A stretch of 64,000 nucleotides of DNA from Diphasiastrum complanatum (Eukaryota > Streptophyta > Lycopodiopsida > Lycopodiales > Lycopodiaceae). The notes beneath the pieces are model-generated. The model made no database searches. It was not told the origin of the DNA and saw only the letters and a list, made by a program, of their open reading frames with translations. A program made the translations under genes and the position numbers. How positions within the stretch are numbered: position 1 is the first letter of the stretch; every line of letters begins with the position of its first letter. Below, one piece after another: positions 1-10,080 of this stretch. Where the stretch lies: NCBI GenBank assembly GCA_029204225.1, contig CM055095.1, forward strand, positions 30,505,538 to 30,569,537. The letters run 5' to 3'.

Positions 1-2
1 TC

Positions 3-1890
3 ATGTTGGAAGCCAATGATAGGCTTACCTCAAGTAACTATTCATTATGGAAAGTGAGGATGGAGTCACTTCTTGAGATGAATGATGTTTTGGATATTGT
101 TTTAGTTTGGAGGAGAGATCAGCAACACAACAAGATCAATTGAGGTATGACAAGAGGGCCAAGAAGGCTCTACACAATGATAAAGATGAATTTTACCAAT
201 GAACTTCTCAAGGAAGTTGGTAAGTGCACATCATCTTTGGAAGTTGGAATTCATTGAAGAAGCTTTATGAATCCAAGTCTACTTCTAGAGTGTTGACTCT
301 AAGAAGGCAAATCTTTTCTTGTTTGCAAAATAATGAAGAAAGTCCAAGTACTTTTGTTTTGAGAATGAAAGCATTGAATGATGAGTTAGCTTGCATAGAT
401 GAAAGCATTAAGGAAGGAGGAACTTATTCAAGTGATTCTTAATGGCTTGTTGGATGCTCATGCTAACATTGTTCAAAGTATTTTCTATTCAAAAGACTTT
501 TCAAGTTTGATGGATCTTCAAGAGATCTTGATCAATGAGGACTATAGGCTTCAAGCAAGAGGTGGGATCTACATCGACACGTCAAGAGGGATGCTATGTT
601 CACAAAGGGCAAATTCAAGGGCAAAACCAAAAGCAAGTGGTCTAAAGGGCAAGATTCAAGTGGATGCTTCTTCAAGTGGCAAAAAGAAGGATAGATCAAA
701 GCTCAAGTGCTTCTATGTGGCATCAATGGACACTTTGCAAGTGAGTGCTACAAGAAGAAGAGAGATCAAGGAGACAAGCAAGGTAATCTTACTCTTGATG
801 AGGATGGTTTGGATGTGCAAGATGCAAATGATGATGCTTTTGTGATGTCTTCATGTATGCTTGCTAATGATGGAGATCTAGATCCTTGGTGATTGATAGT
901 GGAGCAAGTTCACACATGACCTTTCACAAAGGGTACTTCACTTCTTTGTTGGCATATGGAGATGACACGAGGGTGATCTACACGACCAATGATGGTGAGT
1001 GTGCAATCAAAGGGATTGGCACAATTCCTATTTCTCTCTCTACAAATAGGAATGTTCATTTGGAGGATGTCTTGTTTATTCCATCTATTACCAAGAATTT
1101 GCTTAGTGTGAGTCAAATGCTAAGTAAGGGCCTCAAGGTGGAGTCTGATGGAGATGCTTGTTTGATCAAAAGGAAGGATGCCTTGATTGGAAAAGGTAAA
1201 AGGCAAGGGAAGTTGTTCAAACTTGATGCTTGTGTTATTGCTAACCAAGTTGGATGTGTTGCAAGGGAGCAAATTTCTATTCAAGAGGTTTGGCACAAAA
1301 GGATGGGACACTTCAACTTCAAGTCATTGGAGGTAATGGCAAGGAAGAAGGTTGTGATTGGTCTTCCAAGCTCCTTAAGTGATGACAAGCATGTTTGTGA
1401 GTCTTATGCTTTGTCTAAGTCACATAGACTACCTTATACTAGATCTATTTCTAGATCTACAAAGCCTTTTCAACTTGTACATTCGGATATTCATGGATTT
1501 ACTACAATTAGCAATAGTGGAGCTAGGATGTATGTAACATTCATTGATGATTTTAGTAGATTTTGTTGGATCTATCTACTAAAGAGCAAGGATGAAGTGT
1601 ATGATGTCTTTGTCAAGTTCAAGAATGCAAGGGAGAACCAATTCTCCACAAAGATCAAGTGCTTGAGAGGTGACAATGGTGGTGGAGTACATATCTAACA
1701 AGTTCAAGGCCTTTTGTGATGAGCATGGGATCAAGAGGGAGTATACAACATCAAGGACCCCACAACAAAATGGAAGTGGCTGAAAGGAAGAATAGAACTT
1801 TATGTGAAAGTGCTAAAGCTATGAGGTTAAGTGCTAATCTTGACAAAACCATTTTGGGATCAAGCTTTGTTGTGTGCCAATTTCTTGTGC
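3..1890 (+). pseudogene. Ty1/copia gag-pol remnant (copia family A), broken by frameshifts
   Basis: Degenerate copia polyprotein cut by the left window edge. Gag begins at base 3 with a UBN2/DUF4219-like start (MLEANDRL...NYSLWKVRMESLL), then LTLRRQIF near 280-315. A CCHC zinc knuckle near 705-760 (CGINGHFASEC) is split by a frameshift, so its first Cys lies in another frame. The protease motif DSGASSHM is at about 894-920. GAG-pre-integrase (VWHKRMGHFNF) follows near 1285-1440, then the integrase core (LVHSDIHG, FIDDFSRFCWIYLL, LRGDNGG) near 1470-1690. A second frameshift near 1695 leads to a short continuation (VAERKNRTLCESAKAMRL) ending about 1890. Reverse transcriptase and RNase H are missing, because the sequence runs straight into an LTR at 1894. 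The gag closely resembles the minus-strand copy at 2543-3526. Not functional. Confidence 0.9.
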
Positions 1891-1893
1891 AAG

Positions 1894-2542
1894 TGTGAAA
1901 GATTCAACTAGTTTCGTCACATTTTGCAATATTTTCATATTTGGCATATGGAGGCCAAAACTTGTTTTAGACTTAGAGGTTGACTTTTCAAAGTTCATTA
2001 GTCTAAATTTCATTTGAATAAACACTTTTTGAAAGTGTGGGAAAGATAGAATGCGAGTTTGAGTAGATTCAATTTGAATAAGTTGGGTACATTGAATCTA
2101 GACCCAAAATTGGTAGGGTTAGCATTTTGGTGGGAAAGCCAAGTGGCCAAATAGGGTTTGGACCTGTTATAAAAGGATGTAACTCATGGAGAGAGTCATC
2201 TTCTCTCTTCTCTATTTCATTTCGTGCTTATACATGGTTCTCTTGGGTTCTACTATCCATTGGTGCACTATCTTGGTGATTGCTTGCAATTCTATGTGTA
2301 GAATGATCTATATTTGCTATTTTGGATCCACACGTGTGAAATACAGTAGCTTGCTGGTTTTGTACGGACAGCAACAGTACATAATCATTTCATTCAAGTT
2401 TGATCAAGTTATATTAGTGTTTGCATCTCAAATTGTGTGTAGATGCTGATTTTTCTACATTAGTGAAATTGGTAGTGTATTTCTCTTTTTAACCAAAGAT
2501 CATTCAAGTAGATTGGATCTTAAGGATCTGAAATCTTTCACA
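1894..2542. mobile_element. LTR with 11-bp perfect inverted ends, probably solo or recombinant
   Basis: The segment starts TGTGAAAGATT and ends AATCTTTCACA, a perfect 11-bp inverted terminal pair with canonical TG...CA ends, giving a 649-bp LTR. A TATA-like TTATAAAAGG at 2167-2176 is in plus orientation and about 275 bp in, a normal place for an LTR promoter. On the left it abuts plus-strand integrase sequence with no polypurine tract. On the right it abuts minus-strand protease sequence with no primer site. The 5-bp flanks (gcaag and aacag) do not match, so there is no target-site duplication. It is more likely a recombination product than a simple solo insertion. Confidence 0.75.
2167..2176 (+). 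promoter_or_regulatory. TATA-like box of the LTR
   Basis: TTATAAAAGG lies inside the 649-bp LTR. A pyrimidine-rich CTTCTCTCTTCTCT stretch follows about 30 bases later, as expected for an LTR U3/R junction. Activity is inferred only. Confidence 0.45.
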
Positions 2543-3526
2543 AACAGCACATATGTGAAGAAGCTCCACTATCTATGTACCAAGCTCCATCTTTCTTGAA
2601 AGGTGATGAAGAAAAACTGGACACCATAAGTGACCCTTCTCCACTTGCAACAGAATCTTCTTCAATCTCTTTGGAGAGATTAGCTTGCTTGAGTTGGTTT
2701 TTCTTCTTAAAGCAATTAGAGGCATAGTGCCCCTTCTTGCCATAGAAAAAACACTTCACTTTCTTCTTCTTGGTCTTCGAAGTAGAAGGATGAGATGAAT
2801 CATTCTATCCACCATCTTTGTCTCGATCTTTGGCTCTGTCTTTGTTGGATGCTTGAGAGAACTGGTTCTTACTCCTTCCTTTATGCTTGTCTTTGACAAA
2901 CAGGGCTTTGTCACTTCCACCATGCTCGAGTTTGTTCATCTTGGATAGTTTATAGCGTTGCCTAGATTCTTCAGAAATAAGAATTCCTTGGAGAGTTTCT
3001 AGATTAGGCAACTCCTCCTTAAGGCAAAAGACTGAACAAGATTATCATAGTCATCTCTCAAGCCATTTAAAATGACTTGAACTAGCTCATCTTGGTTAAT
3101 TGTAACACCAACACAAGAAAGCTCTCTATGTAAATCTTTAACTCTCAGAACATAGTTTGATGCACTCTCTTCACTTCTTTGAAAACTTTAGAAAATCTGA
3201 TTCCTAAGAGTGAGTATTCTAGAAGTATTCTTTGCTTCATAGATGGACTTAAGTGCATCCCAAGCTTCTTTGGCTGTAGTGCAAGATCCTATCTCTCTCA
3301 AAATTTCATTAGATACATTCATCTTAATGAAATGTAGAGCCATTCTAGCTCTCTTCCTATACTTAGGAATTTCAGTTTGTGCTTGAGGCTCCTCCTCAAC
3401 ACCAAGCACAATGTCCATAACATTTTGGAGTATCAAAATAGACTCCATTCTGAACTTCCAAATTGAGTAATTAAAAGTATTTAGTCTTTCATTTGCTTCT
3501 AGAAGATATCCTCCTAGAGGTGCCAT
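2543..3526 (-). pseudogene. Copia family A gag-protease fragment, inverted copy
   Basis: On the minus strand the fragment begins MAPLGGYLLEANERLNTF at 3526 and carries a UBN2-type gag (WKFRMESILILQ, AKEAWDALKSIYEAKNTS, ILTLRNQIF). A frame break near 3188 follows, then a lysine-rich segment (2805-3011). The zinc knuckle CFFYGKKGHYASNC is at about 2715-2757 and the protease motif IDSGASSHMCCL ends at about 2540. Everything after the protease is absent because the copy runs into the LTR at 2542. The gag is the same family as the plus-strand element at 3-1890. No primer site is visible upstream of the gag start, so the 5' LTR is also lost. Confidence 0.88.
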
Positions 3527-4030
3527 TTAGATGAAGACTTCATAGTTATTGGACTGCAATATTTTTGAGCTTGTTCCAATCAGACTTAAAGTTGCTGCTC
3601 TCTTTCACTATATGTATTTTCAAGGATATTCTACCTTCCTATGTAAAACACTTGCAACTGTATTTGAGAAGGATCTCAAATATTCCACAAGACAAGATTA
3701 TCTAGATCAGACACACAAAGTGAATTGTGAACTATTGACACTCAGAAGGCTCAAAGGTGTTCAATTACTTCAAACTTAGTCTTGATCTTCAGTTTCTTGT
3801 GAAGGATGCTCAAAACAATGGATTCAGAACAAAGCAAGATTGAATCAAATCAAAATGCAATCACTCAAATTTTGGACCTATCCCTATCATCTTTAAGAGC
3901 CTATAACTCTTGATAGGCACATCAGATTGATTTGGTTTCAATTTCTATGGAAAGTACAGATCATAAGCTTTCCATCAAGCTATAACACCACTATCTTTGG
4001 ATCTACAAGCAAGGAGGCAAAACTACAGTT
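3527..4030. other. Non-coding spacer
   Basis: No gene seen. AT-rich sequence with scattered short stops in all frames. The phrasing near 3880-4010 resembles the degenerate leaders found elsewhere in the window, but no LTR boundary, primer site or protein match can be defended. Confidence 0.4.
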
Positions 4031-4560
4031 AAAAATGATGCCAAAACTGTGGCAAAGTTTTTGTTTCAAAACATCATCTCCCTTTGTACACTTATCGATA
4101 TGAAAGAGGAGATTTCTCTCTCTTGGGGAATGATAAAACCTTTTATACTACTTTATTTACTAATCTTGTGGAAATCTATAACGACTAGGCTACCAAAACG
4201 TCATCACCTGTTATGGATGTCCCTTAGAACTTGTAAGTGACAGGGGAACCCACTTTCTTAATCAAATCATCGAAGCTATGTTATCGTATTTTGCCATCAC
4301 ATATCGTCAAACCACTCCGTATAATCCTGAAGCAAATGGACTTACTAAGCTAACGAAATTTTGTGCAAAATTCTGAACAAAGTGACAGAAACACATTCTT
4401 TTGATTGAGATCAGACGTTACCATCTGTTTTATGGGCATATAGAACTGTCGAGAAAATCACAACTAGGCAGACTCCATTACCTTGTATATGGAATGCACC
4501 CGATACTACCCATAGAATTTGAAGTTCCAACCTTTCGCATTGATAATGTGGAACGAATGG
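4031..4560 (+). pseudogene. Ty3/gypsy integrase fragment with about 130-bp insertion
   Basis: Integrase-core motifs of a Ty3/gypsy element are readable in pieces: NDAKTVAKFLFQNII (about 4038-4080), then after a break LELVSDRGTHFLNQIIEAML (about 4226-4285), YRQTTPYNPEANGL (about 4305-4345), and post-core WAYRT and YLVYGMHPILPIEFEVPTFR (4430-4550). SDRGTHF and TPYNPEANG are the hallmark strings around the second Asp and the catalytic Glu. The 4085-4218 interval separates parts that are contiguous in intact integrases, so it looks like a short insertion. Several stops and frameshifts make this a pseudogene. Confidence 0.8.
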
Positions 4561-4599
4561 ATAAAATGATAGCCTCTAAGAGCGAATGATTGCACTAAC

Positions 4600-5760
4600 G
4601 CAATTGGAGGACGACCGTCAATAGCATTAATTCAAAATTTAAATGAAACAGAGGATGGACACATTTCCACCATTGTCCGTAATCAAGAGATGATCATCAC
4701 AAAGGGATTCTACTGTCGTGCACTAGGCTTGCCTATGGACGGTAGTATCCCAGTTACCAAGCCTGATTTTATCACCCGAAGCATAATTTTTCACGAGGAA
4801 GCGTATCTGAAGAAGAGGGGATATAAACTTATATTAGAGACCCCAATCTCAAGAGCTTCGTCCATTTTGCTCTTGCTTCAATCTTCTTATCGGCACAAGA
4901 TTATACAATTTCTAATAAAATTATGGGATACCTGCTCAGAGCCTTGAGCTACCAGAGTTAGCTCCTTCCATCAAGGGCAACTCTCATATGCGAACATCAA
5001 AGGAGACCTCTACTAAGATCGCATCCTCATCCTCAACACAACAGAATGCGAGTTCAATAAGGATGTCCTCTCCTTCATCGCAGTACAAGCCACTCTCCAG
5101 CGGCGAAAAAGTTCAAGAACCAGAGGAAGAGGTGGAAGAAGATACCGAAATTGTTGTTGAGCGAGAGCAAATGTAGGTCGATATTCAGCCAGAGCTTACA
5201 CATGAAGATCAAGACATTCTTGATATCCAGCAGGAAGAGGATGATGATGTTGAGCCAGTAGTCCTTGACGAAGAGCTATATTTGAAGACCTTCGGGATGT
5301 TGCTAGCAGACACCTAGATATCCATCCAGCATTTCATGAATCTGAAAAAGGTTTCATGGAAGCTGGGGAGCAAGTACGACACTATGCGTGCAAAACTTAT
5401 TCAGAAGGATGAGGAGCTGCAAGCAAAAAAAAATCAGAGTTGTCCCAGAAGATCAAAGAGTTTGAAGAAGCTCAAAATGAAAAAAAAAAACAAAAAGACA
5501 TAGCCCTAGAGGAAGCCCAAGGCAGATTCGATGTAGAGGCGCTGGAGGCAATGCAGAATTATTCTAATCAATTTGAGAATGAAAATTCATTGCCTAAACA
5601 TCAACTCCAGACCCTACAAGCCTCACTCTAGGAAGAAAGACATGCTCGTGCGTCTCTCCAAAGCATTAACAAAGATCTGCAAGATACATTGAAGGACGTC
5701 GAGGCTATTCAAAAGCAACTGAAGGACTCTATTCTACAATTGAGAGTTTAACAAAAATGC
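4600..5760 (+). pseudogene. Unidentified ORF remnant with acidic and coiled-coil segments, downstream of gypsy integrase
   Basis: Continuing on the same strand as the integrase are open blocks that are not standard pol. One (about 4625-4947) reads NLNETEDGHISTIV, then KGFYCRALGLPMDGSIPV and KPDFITRSIIF. A second (4988-5176) is Ser-rich and then strongly acidic (EEEVEEDTEIVVEREQM). A third (about 5330-5750) is Lys/Glu/Gln-rich with heptad-like spacing (MSQKIKEFEEAQNEKKKQK; LQSINKDLQDTLKDVEAIQ), suggesting a coiled coil. Stops at about 5175, 5318 and 5629 interrupt it. The first block is loosely reminiscent of plant-transposon/mobile-domain proteins, which I cannot confirm. It may be an extra ORF of the gypsy element. 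No function is assigned. Confidence 0.4.
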
Positions 5761-6179
5761 TAAAGCAGGGGAATCAAATCTACAAGAAACAGACTGGGGA
5801 AGCCATCTTGTGACGAATTAGTGTTGAAGTAACCCTTGGGGCCCGTGTTTACCATGGGAGATTGTTCACAGATTCCTGTTGTAAATATGTGAACACAGTT
5901 TATCAATTCTTCTTGATTCCTTTATCTCTGAAATCGGGTGTTTATGCCCATCCCAGGTGGTTGGCTTCTTAGATCTTTAACTATGAGATTAAAGCCCAAT
6001 TAGATGGAAAGATTATTCTTCATTATAGTATGTTTCCCAGCCTGTCAGTGGGATGCTCAAGATTGTTCACTCCAGATACATGCACACAAATTACACATGC
6101 AACTGAAACTCATTCACCAACAAATCTGTTTACAATATAGAGACAAACTAGATTCTAGGGAGAGTGCTAACATTTCAGA

Positions 6180-8768
6180 TATTGCTTATGAGACCAAGGT
6201 TCTTTAGGAGGATTTGTGGCACAAGAGATTGGGTCATCCCAATTTCAAAGACATGCAATCTAAGGTTAAGGAAGGAAAAGTTGTTGGACTACCAAAGATA
6301 GAGTCAAAGGAGCTTCTACCTTGTGAAGCTTGTGTGCTGGCAAAATCACACAGAAGGCCTTTTCCCAAATCAAGCATCAAAACAAAGCAACCATTTGAAC
6401 TAGTGCACTCCGACATTCATTTTTCATCAACTAAGGGCAAAGGAGGAGCAAAATGCTTTGTTTCTTTTGTACATGATTATACAAGATATTCTTGGATCTA
6501 TATGCTGTCTTCAAAAGCCATGGCCTATGATGTTTTTCTTACTTTCAAAGTTTATGTAGAAAAGCACTTTCCTTTCAAGTTGAAAGCTTTGAGAAGTGAT
6601 AGTGGAGGAGAATACACTTCCAATAAGTTTAAAGACTTTTGTGAGAGAGAGGGCATTCAAAGAGAGTTTTCTTGTTCATATACTCCTTAGCAAAATGGAG
6701 TTGCTAAGAGAAAAAATAGAACTTTGTGTGAATGTGCAAAAGCCATTAGGCTAGAAGCTTCTCTGCCTAAAGAATTTTGGGGAGAGGCAGTTGCATGTGC
6801 AAACTATCTTTGTAATAGGCTTCCAAATCTTGCAATAGGAGGAAAGACACCATTTGAGATGTTGTATAAGAAAAAGCCTAAGGTAGATCATCTTAGGATT
6901 TTTGGCTGTGTATGCTTTGTGCATGTGCCTCTAGAAACTAGGAAGAAGGAAGATCCTAGTGTAGTTAAAGGAATTTTGGTAGGATATGCATCCACTAAAA
7001 AAGCATACAAAGTATATCTTCCTTATACTGACAAGAATGTTGTTAGTAAAGATGTGATCTTCCATGAGAATCAGAAGTTTAACTTGGATGATGCATAGAT
7101 CAAGGAGTCTCATGCAAGATCAATCATCAATCTTGATGTTGCTCAAGATGTGGTGAGGCCGAGGCTTGAGGAGGAGCACATTCAAGCTACCACACCAAGA
7201 AGGTCTACATGAGCAAGATCTGAGCCAAGGAGGCTCGCATATGATGAAGAAGGAACGCAAGTGGAAGGTGAAACTTCCTATCATGCTCTCTTCATATCAG
7301 ATGAAGAGCCTAAAGATGTCCAAGAAGCTCTTCAATCCAAGATGTGGGTTGAAGCAATGACTCAAGAGTTTTAAGCCTTGATGTCAAATAACACGTGGGA
7401 GCTTGTGGAGCCACCAAACAACATGCATGTGATTGGATGTAAGTGGGTTTTCATAATCAAGTATAATCATGATGGATCTATCAATAAGTATAAAGCAAGA
7501 CTTTGCGCCAAATGCTACTCACAGATCAAAGATTTTGACTATGAAGACACCTTTGCACCAGTTGCAAAGATGGTAACAACCTGAATACTTATATCTCTTG
7601 CATGTTTTCACAATTGGAGTATGTTCCAGCTTGATGTTTCTAATGCATTTCTCAATGGTTACCTTGAGGAGGAGATTTACATTTAGCAACCTCCAGGTTT
7701 TGTGAAAGAAGGTGATGAATCAAAAGTTTGTCTTTTGTTCAAAAGTCTCTATGGACTAAAACAAGCACCAAGGTCTTGGTATGCAAGGCTCAACTCCTAT
7801 CTCATATCACTCAGATTTTGTCTAAGTGAATATGACCCTTCTTTGTATTATAAGTTTGTAGATAACTTTGTTATTATACTTCTCATCTATGTAGATGATA
7901 TCATTCTTTGTGGAAATAATGAGAAGCTAGTTAAAGAAACTAAGCATGCACTTGGTACTGAGTTTAAGATGCAGGTTTTAGGAGTTCTTCACTATATTCT
8001 TGGCCTTGAAATAGATTTTTGGAAAGGTCATGCATTTATAAGCCAAAGTAGATATGCACTTTCCATGCTCAAGAGATTCCAGATGGATAATTGTAAAGGC
8101 ATAGATACACCTACGGAGCACACTGTAAAAGTTCCTATGAAAGATGATGAAAAATCCTTTGAGGACATCACTCTTTATAGGAGTCTTATTGGCTCACTTA
8201 TTTGGTTAACAGTGACTAGGCCTGATCTAAGATTTTGTGTTCATAAGCTAAGTCAACACATGCAGGATCCAAAGTTATATCACTGGAAGTTGGCTAAAAG
8301 AATCTTGAGGAATATATCTTCTACCTTAGATTATGGATTATTCTACAAGGGAGAAGATATGACTTTTAGATTCAGATTTTGCAGGAGACAGGTTGGGTAG
8401 AAAATCCACAAGTGCTTACACTATATTTCGTGGAGGGAACTTGGTTTCTTGGCTATTAAAGAAGCAGGCAACTATTTCCTTATCATCTTGTGAATGCAGA
8501 TGAAGATCTTCCAATTATCAAGAATGACAACATTTCTACTCAAGCTCTTGCAAATAACCCAGTATTCCATGCAAGGAGCAAACACATTGAAGTAGCTCAT
8601 CATTTTGTAAGAGAAAAAGTCATTGGGAGAGAGATCTCACTGGAGCATGTTGATTCTACAAATTGTGTTGCAGATCTTCTCACCAAGCCACTACTCAAGA
8701 ATGTCTTTATCAAAATGAGGTCTAACCTTGGCCTAATTTTGAAGTCTATGTTGATAGGAACATAAATT
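6180..8768 (+). pseudogene. Ty1/copia pol (GAG-pre-integrase to RNase H), nearly full but with stops
   Basis: Plus-strand copia pol in domain order: GAG-pre-integrase LWHKRLGHPNFKDM (6212) with CEACVLAKSHRRPF; integrase LVHSDIHF, SFVHDYTRYSWIYML, LRSDSGGEYTSNKFKDFC; a stop at 6688 in the conserved TPQQNGV motif (CAG to TAG); KEFWGEAVACANYLCNR; the GCVCFVHVP / GILVGYA block to 7098; RT starting [12 protein letters not shown] (7384) with KWVFIIKYN, stops at 7582 and 7684, then SLYGLKQAPRSWYARL and an intact catalytic YVDD (about 7890); RNase H after a frameshift at about 8399; and the C-terminal ADLLTKPL to 8763. Gag and protease are missing upstream. The large number of single-base stops shows age but limited rearrangement. 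A polypurine tract and LTR start follow immediately. Confidence 0.92.
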
Positions 8769-8770
8769 TG

Positions 8771-8779
8771 AAGGAGGAG
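8771..8779 (+). other. Polypurine tract of the copia element
   Basis: AAGGAGGAG lies directly before TGTGAAGATT at 8780. This is the expected plus-strand priming tract and LTR boundary just after the pol stop. Confidence 0.75.
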
Positions 8780-9400
8780 TGTGAAGATTATTAAAATATT
8801 ATCTTCCTATCTCGAGTTTGGGGTCATGTCCATGGTTATTTCCACTAAATTTCATGTTGTACATAAAAGGTATGTGAATTGAGCACATAACCTTCTAGTA
8901 TAGGTCGGATTTGAGTTAGGTAGATTCAATTTTGATGACATGCAGAAGTTTAGATAGCATGCAATGTCATACTGTATGCATGCAAGCAACATGCAATCAG
9001 TGCATGCAACATGCAAAGTGGTTTTTGTGATCTACACATGTCTAGGTAGTTTTATGAGTTGACATGCAGTACATGCAACATCCATGCATGCAGTTACACA
9101 TGTGGATCTTTGGTAGGTGAATCAGTTCAGTTAAGTGGACTTTCTATGCAACTCCACTGTAGGAATTCGAGTCTCTCTCATGTAGGGGAATCTTGGCATG
9201 TTTTGCCATATTGTGAATAATGAGATTTGTGTTTTGGACTCATTCTCTCTCTACCTGAGTTTTCCAGTATTGATTTTCTCTCTCTACTCGAGAGCAAGCT
9301 GTTTTTCCCATACTGAGCACTTAGAATTATTTCTGACATTCAATTCTCATAGTGAGAAGTTAGATTTTTTCATCAGATGTATGCCATTTGTGCTCTTGTC
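8780..9400 (+). mobile_element. 3' LTR of the copia element, right end unresolved
   Basis: The LTR starts TGTGAAGATT right after the polypurine tract. An ACATAAAAGG TATA-like string is at 8871-8880. CATGCA motifs are densely clustered at 8939-9092. The right end is not marked by a clear CA terminus; family-unrelated minus-strand copia sequence begins by about 9410, so the LTR ends before that. It differs in sequence from the 649-bp LTR at 1894. Confidence 0.6.
8939..9092. promoter_or_regulatory. Dense cluster of CATGCA (RY-like) motifs in an LTR
   Basis: Ten CATGCA hexamers start at 8939, 8958, 8979, 8990, 9003, 9010, 9063, 9072, 9083 and 9087, including a full CATGCATG at 9083-9090. CATGCA is the core RY element bound by B3-domain factors of the ABI3/FUS3/LEC2 type in plants. 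Binding here is inference. Confidence 0.5.
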
Positions 9401-9409
9401 ATAGATTTT

Positions 9410-10046
9410 TCAAGTATATTGTTCTCTGATCAATCTTGTGCAATAACAACACCTCAGTAAGATCCTGTAGGGTGTGTGGTGAAGTTCATACGTGCTAAAA
9501 ACTTCACACATGTGGCATAGTCTCCTGTGCCATAGAACGCCTATGGATTCATGGGCTTGGTGTGCTTGATCTGTTGGTAGGTGCACCTTCAGATGATACA
9601 AGTTGCATTCCTTGTGCAATAAGTGTACTAGTGCCAATGTCAACGACGTCACACGTTTCGTTGAAAAACATCATGCGCATTCCTGTGTCTGCTATTCTTG
9701 CAATTGAGAGCAAGTCCTGCTGCAATGTGAGTACAAACAGAATGTTGTCCAATCTTCAGTCCTTGTCGTTCATGTTGAGGCATAGCGAACCAGTGCCATT
9801 CACTTGGTGTCTTGATCTGTCTCTAAGAACTATGTATCTAGATGGATATGTGTTGCGAAAGTCAACCATGATGCATCTGGATGTAACGAAGTGAGAGGTT
9901 GCTCCTGAATCGAGGATGACCTCTTGTGTGTCAGATGTTGAGGTTGCACACATATTTGCACATAGGTAGGTTGTCGCATTACCATGGTTCGTCTTTTCTT
10001 CGCCCATTTTGCAGCTTTCGGGTTCTTCACTCCACGGTTGTGGCAT
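9410..10046 (-). pseudogene. Copia gag-protease / GAG-pre-integrase fragment
   Basis: On the minus strand, from 10046, the fragment reads TTYLCANMCATSTSDTQEVI and then the protease motif LDSGATSHFVTSRC. It continues (YIVLRDRSRHQVNGTGSLCL, LLSIARIADTGMRMMFF) to the GAG-pre-integrase string VLWHRRLCHMCEVFS near 9470-9540, where it ends. It lacks integrase, RT and RNase H. The protease segment is closely similar to copia family B at 49.7-56.6 kb (TSTSDTQEIILDSG), so it is a relative of that defective family and is truncated at nearly the same place. Small frame breaks separate its readable pieces. Confidence 0.85.
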
Positions 10047-10080
10047 CTAGGAAGTAGTTACAGGCTAATCCATCTGGATC

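Noticed and set aside
2186-2449. Plus-strand 87-residue ORF
   Set aside because: Lies within the R-U5 part of the 649-bp LTR; chance frame.
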